From the NCBI RefSeq assembly GCF_051014445.1, contig NW_027488367.1, positions 29,683,501 through 29,747,500 of the forward strand: DNA of 64,000 nucleotides, in the 5' to 3' direction. Positions 37,037 to 43,975 of this stretch are shown here, one piece after another. The notes beneath the pieces were generated by a model that made no database searches, was not told the origin of the DNA, and was given only the letters and a program-made list of their open reading frames with translations. The stretch is from Colletes latitarsis (Eukaryota; Arthropoda; Insecta; Hymenoptera; Colletidae). Positions within the stretch are counted from its first letter, which is position 1; every line of letters starts with the position of its first letter. The translations under genes and the position numbers were made by a program.

Positions 37037-40000
37037 TCATCCGCCACGCCGAGGCGGCCGCCCGCGACGCCTCGCGACCGGGCGACGACCTCGGGCCACC
37101 GCACGAGCGCGAGCTTCAGTGCGCCGCTGAAGCTCGCGCTCCCTCCCCGCGGCCTCCTTCTGCAACATTACGTTCTCGCAGAAGGAGGCCACGGCACTCC
37201 ACTTCTCCTCGCTGCCGAGCATGGCGCGCACCACGCCCGGCAGCGAGACATCCCGCCCGACGACGCCGACCAGGACACGGCGCTCCCCCTCCCACGCGGG
37301 GCATACCTCCAGGGTATGATCCGCCGTGTCCTGCTCAGCGTCGCAGTGGCAGCAACGCGCCGTCGGCTCCTTCCCTATCCGGCACAGGTATCTTCCGAAG
37401 CTGCCATGCCCGGAAAATACCTGTGCCAGCCGGTAGCTGAGGCTGCCATGGCCTCTGTCCAGCCACTCCTTCAGGAGTGGCCGAACAGCCCCGACAGTCC
37501 GGTGCCCCGCGGTTGGCAGAGCCAGCCGCTCCTGCCACGCGAGCAACACGGACTGCCGGGCCTGGCGCTTCAAATCGCCCCAAGCAGGTTCCTGCCCGCC
37601 CGGGACCGCCCCCACCCCCGCGCGACGGTCGACGCGGTGCCGGTACATCACCGCGTGCGACCGCGCGAGCAGGTCCATGGGCGGCATCCCCGCTAGAACC
37701 GTCGCCGCCTCATATGACATGGTCCGATACCCGCGGACGACCCTGAGCGCCACGCGCCTCTGCACCCGACGCAGCATAGTCATGCTGCGCCGGGAGGCAG
37801 CCAGGTCGTCCGCCCAGACGGGGGCCCCGTATAGGGCCACCGACTGGACCATTGCCACATAGAGGCGACGAACTCGGCCCGCCGGGCCCCCCAGGTTGGG
37901 CAGGATCCGGCCCAGAGCCGCAACCATCCTTTCCAACCGGGGGACCAGGCAGCGGAAATGCTTCTCGAAACGCCAGTGGCTATCGAGGATCAGCCCTAGA
38001 TACCTGATCTGGGGCTTCACCTCGATGTCAGCCCCACCCACCCGAATCAGAGGGGGTGGCGGATCCTGCCGAGGTGAATGAAACGCAATCACCTCGGTCT
38101 TATGGACCGCCACCGTCATCCCCATCCCCCTGATCCGGTCGACGACGCGTTGCGACCCCTCCTCCGCGCGACGCATGGCCCTCCCCCAGTGCGCCCCGAC
38201 GGCCAGCACCAGTGTGTCATCCGCATAACACACCGTGCTGACGCCGTCGGGGAGGCCGGCCCGCAACACCGAGTCGTACGCGATGTTCCACAGGAGTGGC
38301 CCGAGGACCGACCCCTGCGGAACACCGCAGTACACCTCCCTCCGCATATCACCATCCCGGCCCGGATACTCGATCCACCTGCCGCGGAGATAATCCCCGA
38401 CTACCGCCCTGAGACAAGGGGGGACTCGATGATATTCGAGTCCCCTCCTTATCTCTTCCCAGGGGAGGGTGTTAAAGGCATTGGCAATATCCAAGGATAT
38501 TGCCAATGCCACCCCTCCCCGGGAGACGGCCGCCTCCGAGAGGGCCCTCACACGACCTATCGCGTCGATAGTCGATCGGCCCCCTCGGAAACCGAACTGG
38601 CAGTCGGCCAGACCGGGATCACCCCGCGACAGGTGCTCGACGAGGCGGGCAGCAATCACACGCTCGAAGAGCTTGCCCACCTCGTCGAGGAGACAAATGG
38701 GCCGGTATGCGGAGGGAGACTCCGCGGGCCGACCCTCCTTCCGGAGGAGGACCATCCTCGCCACCTTCCAACTGGGGGGGAATCGCCCGTCCCTCAGGCA
38801 GCGGTCGAACAACCGCCTGAGGTCGGCCCCAAGGACGCCCTGGGTCAAGACCCAAACCCGGCCGGGCACACCATCCGGACCCGGGGCCGTGTTACGAACC
38901 CCGAGCCGTCTGATGGCCGCTGCCAGCTCCTCCTGCGTGACCCCCAGCTCGGCCGTCCACTCCACTGGGACAGCCGCCGCCGCCGGAGGACGCGGTCCCC
39001 TCTCCCCAATTGGGAAGAGTGTATTGACCACGTCCTCCAGCAGCCGGGGGTCAAGACCCTCGGTGACGGGGGGCGCCCACGGGCGGAGCTTATTCAGCAC
39101 CACCTTATATGGGCGCCCCCATGGATCGTCATCAAGGGTCTGGAGGAGCTCCTTCCATGCCTGGGTCTTGGCCCGTTTGATGGCGACCTGCAGAGCAACC
39201 CGCGCCACGCGGTATGCTCCATACAGGTCATCAGCTGCCCTCGCTCGCGCCACTCCGTCGCCTGTACGTTGACGACGGCGCGCGCGGGTATACTGGCGTC
39301 GGGCGCGGACAGTCGCGACTCGCAACTCCGCGATCGCGTCCGACCACCAGTACACCGCCCGGCGAGGAGAAGCCCGCCCGACCCGAGGCATCGCCGCGTC
39401 GCAAATACCCGCGACCAATGCTCCGAGCCGGGCGACCTCCTCCTCTATGCTCGGCAACTCGGCCGCTCCCTGCGGCCAAGTTGCAGCGAGGGCAGCTGCC
39501 ATCAGGGCGTCCTTGTCCAGGCGCCGAAGCGCCCAGCGGCGTGGTGGGGTGCCACGCAGGCGGCCGTGTCGGGATGCACCCGCGGCGGCAGAGACCTCCA
39601 TCCGGATGTACCGGTGATCGGAGAGTGTCTCTGCCCCCGCGACCACGTGCCAACCCGACACCATGCGCACGGCGTTGGGGGTCGCGAATCCAACATCCAC
39701 GATGGACCCCCCATATCGCCGCACGCATGTGTGCTCCGACCCCCGGTTCAATACCCGGAGGTCGAGCCCCGCCGCCCAATCGCCCAGGATCCCGCCGCGA
39801 ACGGAGGTCCTGGGGGATCCCCAAGCCACCGACTTGGCATTAAAATCCCCCAGGACCAGCACCGGCCGGGCCGCGTAGCGCTGCACGCATGCCGCGACCT
39901 CGGCCAAGTACAGCTCGAACGCAGCGTGACCGCTACGGGGCGAAATGTAGCACCCCACCACAGCGACTCCCCCCCAGTCCACGGCGACGAATCCCCGACC

Positions 40001-40219
40001 GCGCTCCAACAAGGAGAACGGTGGGGACCCGTCGCCCCCTCCCCATACCGTCGCCACCAAGCCGTCCGCGTCGCCCACCCAATGAGGGTGATCAGGGACG
40101 CGGTACGGCTCGGCGGCGACCGCCAGGCCAACCCCCCACTCCGCGAGGACTTGGGACATCAAGTCCTGTGCCGCGCGGCAGTGGTTGAGGTTGGCCTGGA
40201 GGAGGAGGCGGGGCGGCAT
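37037..40219 (-). CDS. ORF2: endonuclease and reverse transcriptase of the R1-clade element
   Basis: This 1060-residue protein cuts the target DNA and copies the element RNA there by target-primed reverse transcription. Residues about 1-210 form an APE-type endonuclease, with GDFNAK at 124-129 and SDHRYI at 200-205. The reverse transcriptase spans about 430-760: APGPDG at about 445, SLDIANAFN (motif A, catalytic Asp) at about 575-583, GVPQGSVLGP at about 632-641 and CYADDTL (catalytic YADD, 665-668). Near the C-terminus C-X2-C-X8-H-X4-C lies at about 956-973, a mark of this clade, followed by an Arg-rich tail. It is uninterrupted and of normal length. The ATG overlaps the ORF1 stop by one base. 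Several perfect inverted repeats lie within the coding sequence. Confidence 0.95.
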   Translation of the reverse strand: MPPRLLLQANLNHCRAAQDLMSQVLAEWGVGLAVAAEPYRVPDHPHWVGDADGLVATVWGGGDGSPPFSLLERGRGFVAVDWGGVAVVGCYISPRSGHAAFELYLAEVAACVQRYAARPVLVLGDFNAKSVAWGSPRTSVRGGILGDWAAGLDLRVLNRGSEHTCVRRYGGSIVDVGFATPNAVRMVSGWHVVAGAETLSDHRYIRMEVSAAAGASRHGRLRGTPPRRWALRRLDKDALMAAALAATWPQGAAELPSIEEEVARLGALVAGICDAAMPRVGRASPRRAVYWWSDAIAELRVATVRARRQYTRARRRQRTGDGVARARAADDLYGAYRVARVALQVAIKRAKTQAWKELLQTLDDDPWGRPYKVVLNKLRPWAPPVTEGLDPRLLEDVVNTLFPIGERGPRPPAAAAVPVEWTAELGVTQEELAAAIRRLGVRNTAPGPDGVPGRVWVLTQGVLGADLRRLFDRCLRDGRFPPSWKVARMVLLRKEGRPAESPSAYRPICLLDEVGKLFERVIAARLVEHLSRGDPGLADCQFGFRGGRSTIDAIGRVRALSEAAVSRGGVALAISLDIANAFNTLPWEEIRRGLEYHRVPPCLRAVVGDYLRGRWIEYPGRDGDMRREVYCGVPQGSVLGPLLWNIAYDSVLRAGLPDGVSTVCYADDTLVLAVGAHWGRAMRRAEEGSQRVVDRIRGMGMTVAVHKTEVIAFHSPRQDPPPPLIRVGGADIEVKPQIRYLGLILDSHWRFEKHFRCLVPRLERMVAALGRILPNLGGPAGRVRRLYVAMVQSVALYGAPVWADDLAASRRSMTMLRRVQRRVALRVVRGYRTMSYEAATVLAGMPPMDLLARSHAVMYRHRVDRRAGVGAVPGGQEPAWGDLKRQARQSVLLAWQERLALPTAGHRTVGAVRPLLKEWLDRGHGSLSYRLAQVFSGHGSFGRYLCRIGKEPTARCCHCDAEQDTADHTLEVCPAWEGERRVLVGVVGRDVSLPGVVRAMLGSEEKWSAVASFCENVMLQKEAAGRERELQRRTEARARAVARGRRPVARRRGRPPRRGG
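37106..37140 (-). repeat. 14-bp-arm hairpin in ORF2 3' coding region
   Basis: AGCGCGAGCTTCAG and its exact reverse complement are separated by 7 bp. The next perfect pair, GGCCTCCTTCTGC at 37151-37163 with 37178-37190, follows only 10 bp later. Confidence 0.9.
38477..38510 (-). repeat. 34-bp near-perfect palindrome over reverse transcriptase motif A
   Basis: GGCATTGGCAATATCC, two spacer bases, then its exact reverse complement. On the coding strand it encodes the residues around SLDIANA, containing a catalytic aspartate. A second hairpin, GGGGACTCGA at 38420-38429 with 38436-38445, lies just downstream in the coding direction. Confidence 0.92.
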
Positions 40220-40221
40220 TA
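40217..40221 (-). promoter_or_regulatory. UAAUG stop-start junction between ORF1 and ORF2
   Basis: The ORF1 stop TAA (40219-40221) and the ORF2 start ATG (40217-40219) share one A, giving TAATG on the coding strand. It lies in a 12-bp palindrome, CATTAATTAATG (40217-40228). The same UAAUG arrangement is known from the R1-clade element SART1, where ORF2 is translated by coupled termination and reinitiation. Coupling here is inferred. Confidence 0.85.
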
Positions 40222-42096
40222 ATTAATGGCCGCGCCAGCCTCCTCTCGGCCGTCCGTCCCCGTAGCACCGTCCACCTCCATGGAGGACGATGCCTCCGCC
40301 CTCGGCACCGGAGCCGGTGCAGCCCGCCTCTTCCTCTCCTTCCGGGAGGGGGGGGAGCACTTCTTGCTCCCCACCCTGTGATCGGCTGGCCTCCCCATGT
40401 CCGCACACAGCGGGCAGTGGGGGGCCGCCGAGCACTGGCTCGCACGGTGCTCTTTGGCACCGCAGCGGTAACACTGACCGCTGCGGTCCACCGGCGAGGT
40501 GCACCACTGCCTCACGTGCCCCAATTCGAGGCAGCGGTGACACTGGAGCGGGCGCGGCGCGAGGATTTCCACTCGCGCCGAAACCCACCCCACCAACACC
40601 CTCCCGGATTCCGCCACCTTACGGGCGGCGGAGAGGGGGCACCGGGCCCACACCGACCCGAGGCCGGAGGGCGACCTGCGGATCTCTCCGATCCGCAGGT
40701 CCTCCACAGGACAGTCCCCCGCCCTCGCAAGGGCACGGGACACATCCTGTGCGCTGACCGAGTCGTCCAGCCCACAAACGCGCATCTCCGTGCGCTTCGT
40801 GGGCCGGGCGACCCGGACACCTCGCTCGCCCAGCTGCTCCCGGAGCCTCTGGGCGAGACGATCCGCCTTCGCGCCGCCTTCTGCACCGGGGATCTCCAGC
40901 AAGAGACCCCCGGTCACGGCCCTCTTCGCCCTCACGGAGGCGATGCCCAGCTCTTCCAGGGAGATATTCTCCCTGGCGAGCCGCATCGCCTCCGCGAGGG
41001 TCAGGTCGCCCCCCTGCGCAACGGTCAGCGTCACCGCTGCCGTTTTTGGGGGACGACCTGGTCGTGCCTTCCCGACCTTCGCGGCCTTTACCTTGGCCGC
41101 CGGCGGCGGAGGCGGAGGCTGCGGTTGCGAGGCCTTCCTCGCCGCCCGCTTCGCCTTCCGCCCCACCACCTCACTCCACGCCACCCCCCCTTGGGAGGGT
41201 GCTGTGGAGGACGCGACCACCGCGACCACGGGTACACCACCCCCCTTGGGGGTTGCGACCCGGGGCCCTGGTGCCGCAACGCTGGGCGGAGCCTTCACTC
41301 CGCCCTTCTTTGCCTTCCCCGACTGTACCGGAACAGGTCGGGGAGGCACCGCCTTCCTGCTGACCGCTCTTCCGGCGAGGAGCTCCTCCCGGAAGGCGGC
41401 CAGCTTGCCATCAATCAAGTCCCCAATCCTCCTCAGAAGATCGTCTTCTGAGGAGGTCGGGGACTTCTTCACGGGCGGAGTGCGGGTGGAGGGGCCCGCG
41501 GTGCCCCGCACCACTGCCGCCGCACTCCGCTTATTTACCTCCGCCGAGGGACGCGGCGGTGGAGGAGGAGGAAGGATGGGAGGGAGGGCCGCGCTGTTCC
41601 ACAGCGCCTCTGCCCTCCTCCTCCCCTGTCGCTCCTCCTCCAACAGGAGCTGCAGACGGGCGTTCCGCCCTCTGAGCTTCCGCGCCGCCTCCCTCATTTC
41701 CTCCGCCGCGGCCTTCAGGGCCTCCGCGCCACCGCTTTTCTGCCCCTTAAAGGCGCAGGCAGCGGCGACTTTCTCCACCCGCCTCAGGGACGAGGAGATC
41801 CTCTCCGATATCTCCTCGGTCACCTCGTCCCTGAGGCAACTCAGCCTCACCGTCGGGCTCATCGCCCCGCCCACCTCGACGACGGCCTGCCCCGCCCTCT
41901 TCCTCTTAGAGCCTATAAGGCTCCTGGTGGAGGAGAAGGACGAGACTGACGCAGTCTCGTCGTCCTCCTCCACCTTCCACGAAGCCGGGCCAGGCGCTGG
42001 AGGCGGCGCGAGCGCCGTCACTCCAGTCCCAACACCGCCTTCGTCCTCCCCCTCTGACTTACCCCGTCCCATCCCCGTTTTAATATTGAACTCCAT
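40219..42096 (-). CDS. ORF1: nucleic-acid-binding Gag-like protein of the R1-clade element
   Basis: This 625-residue protein is expected to bind the element RNA and carry it to the nucleus. The N-terminus is acidic and Ser-rich, then KRKR, then a charged helical stretch around residues 95-165 (EEMREAARKLRGRNARLQLL) that may be a coiled coil. The middle is rich in Pro, Ala and Lys. Residues about 430-515 (MRVCGLDDSVSAQDVSRALA) precede three zinc knuckles: C-X2-C-X4-H-X4-C at about 519-532 and 542-555, and a longer C-X2-C-X8-H-X6-C at 561-580. This trio is usual in R1-clade ORF1. The ATG at 42096 was chosen as the first in frame after the 5'UTR. It is intact and ends in the UAAUG junction. Confidence 0.92.
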   Translation of the reverse strand: MEFNIKTGMGRGKSEGEDEGGVGTGVTALAPPPAPGPASWKVEEDDETASVSSFSSTRSLIGSKRKRAGQAVVEVGGAMSPTVRLSCLRDEVTEEISERISSSLRRVEKVAAACAFKGQKSGGAEALKAAAEEMREAARKLRGRNARLQLLLEEERQGRRRAEALWNSAALPPILPPPPPPRPSAEVNKRSAAAVVRGTAGPSTRTPPVKKSPTSSEDDLLRRIGDLIDGKLAAFREELLAGRAVSRKAVPPRPVPVQSGKAKKGGVKAPPSVAAPGPRVATPKGGGVPVVAVVASSTAPSQGGVAWSEVVGRKAKRAARKASQPQPPPPPPAAKVKAAKVGKARPGRPPKTAAVTLTVAQGGDLTLAEAMRLARENISLEELGIASVRAKRAVTGGLLLEIPGAEGGAKADRLAQRLREQLGERGVRVARPTKRTEMRVCGLDDSVSAQDVSRALARAGDCPVEDLRIGEIRRSPSGLGSVWARCPLSAARKVAESGRVLVGWVSARVEILAPRPLQCHRCLELGHVRQWCTSPVDRSGQCYRCGAKEHRASQCSAAPHCPLCADMGRPADHRVGSKKCSPPSRKERKRRAAPAPVPRAEASSSMEVDGATGTDGREEAGAAIN

Positions 42097-42480
42097 AATA
42101 TTCCCACGAGCAGGTCGGAAGAAAAGGTCCGCCCGGGCAGAGCCGCCTTACCCGGGTAAGCCTATATACTCCGGGGGTTCGGCAGGTTCCCCGGAGGTGG
42201 TCGCTTGGGATTGGGCCTTCTCCCCCAACCATGCATCCCATCGCCGCGCACCATAGCTTAGGATTGGAGGGCGATTTTATAGAGTCGCCATACTCGTGGC
42301 CCAGGCGGTTAAGCCAAGACCCCCGTTCCTCCTGCCGTCACGTACCATTCACAAAACCAATAGGGAATTGTGAATGGGTCGTTGTGACGACCAACAGGAG
42401 GCTTACGGTGTGTGTATGACTCGGGTACCCCGGGTTCGTTAAGCCCGTACTGCAGCTGAAAGGCTGGCAGCCCCTGAGGG
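42097..42480 (-). other. 5'UTR of the full-length R1-clade copy
   Basis: The 384-bp leader is nearly identical to 43576-43959. It holds a nested structure: outer arms CCTCCTG 42328-42334 with CAGGAGG 42395-42401, enclosing a 10-bp hairpin (CCATTCACAA 42345-42354 with 42368-42377) and a 6-bp hairpin (42377-42382 with 42387-42392), together a three-way junction. The 5' end itself is CCCC-TGA-GGG, one G shorter than the other copy. Promoter activity is likely for an element that must carry its own promoter, but no specific site is proven. Confidence 0.8.
42275..42281 (-). promoter_or_regulatory. TATA-like motif in the 5'UTR
   Basis: TATAAAA on the coding strand lies about 200 bp inside the element 5' end and is also present in the second copy at 43753-43759. 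Being internal it would not make full-length RNA, so it may be chance. Confidence 0.2.
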
Positions 42481-42484
42481 AAGG
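42478..42484 (-). other. Junction between full-length copy and upstream 5' fragment
   Basis: The leader of the full copy ends CCCCTGAGGG at 42480 and at 42482 the sequence resumes with AGGTCGCCCC, which equals ORF1-internal position 41003. One A (42481) belongs to neither clearly. GAGGG also precedes the matching site in ORF1 (40996-41000), so short homology may have helped the join. Confidence 0.85.
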
Positions 42485-43575
42485 TCGCCCCCCTGCGCAA
42501 CGGTCAGCGTCACCGCTGCCGTTTTTGGGGGACGACCTGGTCGTGCCTTCCCGACCTTCGCGGCCTTTACCTTGGCCGCCGGCGGCGGAGGCGGAGGCTG
42601 CGGTTGCGAGGCCTTCCTCGCCGCCCGCTTCGCCTTCCGCCCCACCACCTCACTCCACGCCACCCCCCCTTGGGAGGGTGCTGTGGAGGACGCGACCACC
42701 GCGACCATGGGTACACCACCCCCCTTGGGGGTCGCGACCCGGGGCCCTGGTGCCGCAACGCTGGGCGGAGCCTTCACTCCGCCCTTCTTTGCCTTCCCCG
42801 ACTGTACCGGAACAGGTCGGGGAGGCACCGCCTTCCTGCTGACCGCTCTTCCGGCGAGGAGCTCCTCCCGGAAGGCGGCCAGCTTGCCATCAATCATGTC
42901 CCCAATCCTCCTCAGAAGATCGTCTTCTGAGGAGGACGGGGACTTCTTCACGGGCGGAGTGCGGGTGGAGGGGCCCGCGGTGCCCCGCACCACTGCCGCC
43001 GCACTCCGCTTATTTACCTCCGCCGAGGGACGCGGCGGTGGAGGAGGAGGGAGGATGGGAGGGAGGGCCGCGCTGTTCCACAGCGCCTCTGCCCTCCTCC
43101 TCCCCTGTCGCTCCTCCTCCAACAGGAGCTGCAGACGGGCGTTCCGCCCTCTGAGCTCCCGCGCCGCCTCCCTCATTTCCTCCGCCGCGGCCTTCAGGGC
43201 CTCCGCGCCACCGCTTTTCTGCCCCTTAAAAGCGCAGGCAGCGGCGACTTTCTCCACCCGCCTCAGGGACGAGGAGATCCTCTCCGATATCTCCTCGGTC
43301 ACCTCGTCCCTGAGGCAACTCAGCCTCACCGACGGGCTCATCGCCCCGCCCACCTCGACGACGGCCTGCCCCGTCCTCTTCCTCTTAGAGCCTATGTGGC
43401 TCGTGCTGGAGGAGAAGGACGAGACCGACGCCGTCTCGTCGTCCTCCTCCACCCTCCACGAAGCCGGACCTGGCGCTGAGTGGGGCGCGAGCGCCGCCAC
43501 CCTAACCCCAACCCCGTCTCCGTCCTCCCCAACCGACAAAACCCGCCCCATCCCCATTTTATTTTCTGTGTCCAT
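42482..43575 (-). pseudogene. Truncated ORF1 of a second R1-clade copy
   Basis: About 364 codons, from the ATG at 43573-43575 to the junction, match ORF1 of the full copy up to the QGGDL segment near its residue 365. The coiled-coil-like and Pro/Ala-rich parts are kept; the zinc knuckles are lost. After the junction the frame runs on a few codons into the other copy's leader and stops near 42439. The first 50 or so residues differ clearly from the full copy (MDTENKMGMGRV against MEFNIKTGMGRG), while the rest is almost identical, so the two come from different source elements. Confidence 0.9.
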
Positions 43576-43959
43576 AATAGTCCCACGAGATGGTCGGAAA
43601 TAAAGGTCCACCCGGGCAGAGCCGCCTTACCCGGGTAAGCCTAATACTCCGGGGGTTCGGCAGGTTCCCCGGAGGTGGTCGCTTGGGATTGGGCCTTCTC
43701 CCCCAACCATGCATCCCATCGCCGCGCACCATAGCTTAGGATTGGAGGGCGATTTTATAGAGTCGCCATACTCGTGGCCCAGGCGGTTAAGCCAAGACCC
43801 CCGTTCCTCCTGCCGTCACGTACCATTCACAAAACCAATAGGGAATTGTGAATGGGTCGTTGTGACGACCAACAGGAGGCTTACGGTGTGTGTATGACTC
43901 GGGTACCCCGGGTTCGTTAAGCCCGTACTCCAGCTGAAAGGCTGGCAGCCCCTGAGGGG
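43576..43959 (-). other. 5'UTR of the truncated upstream copy
   Basis: The leader is almost identical to 42097-42480, including the three-way-junction arms. It differs by small changes such as TAATACTCC against TATATACTCC. The 5' end is CCCC-TGA-GGGG, an 11-base hairpin, and abuts the right target duplication directly. Confidence 0.85.
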
Positions 43960-43975
43960 ACCTAGCTCATACTTT
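43960..43975. other. Target site duplication of the R1-clade insertion, right
   Basis: ACCTAGCTCATACTTT followed by normal satellite (CGCATTTTTCGAATACC). It matches 36481-36496 exactly, so the composite was inserted as one unit. Confidence 0.9.

Larger units (their letters stand above)
36497..43959 (-). mobile_element. Composite R1-clade non-LTR retrotransposon insertion
   Basis: A minus-strand, G+C-rich insertion in the satellite. The full-length element runs from its 5' end at 42480 to its A-tail at 36497 (about 5.98 kb). Upstream and in the same orientation lies a 1.48-kb 5' fragment of a related copy, 42482-43959. A single 16-bp target duplication brackets both parts. Both ORFs of the full copy are intact, so it may be active or recently active. 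R1-clade assignment follows from two ORFs, three ORF1 CCHC motifs, an APE-type endonuclease, the C-terminal CCHC of ORF2 and the UAAUG junction. Many R1-clade elements are site-specific (28S rDNA, telomeric repeats); whether this one prefers this satellite cannot be told from one copy. Confidence 0.92.

Noticed and set aside
38078..40222. Long plus-strand frame (714 codons) opposite ORF2
   Set aside because: It is the antisense shadow of a G+C-rich coding region. It is low in complexity, rich in Pro, Arg and His, and has no recognised domain, whereas ORF2 on the minus strand has clear catalytic motifs.
40790..42256. 488-codon plus-strand frame opposite ORF1
   Set aside because: It is an antisense shadow of ORF1, rich in Ala, Pro and Ser, with no recognised motif.
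42097..42480. Hepatitis-delta-like or hammerhead ribozyme at the element 5' end
   Set aside because: The leader is structured, but I could not fit the required core strands by eye, so I report only the stems.
36497..43959. Two independent nested R1-clade insertions
   Set aside because: There is no target duplication and no A-tail at the internal junction, and only one pair of duplications surrounds the whole, so a single composite insertion fits better.
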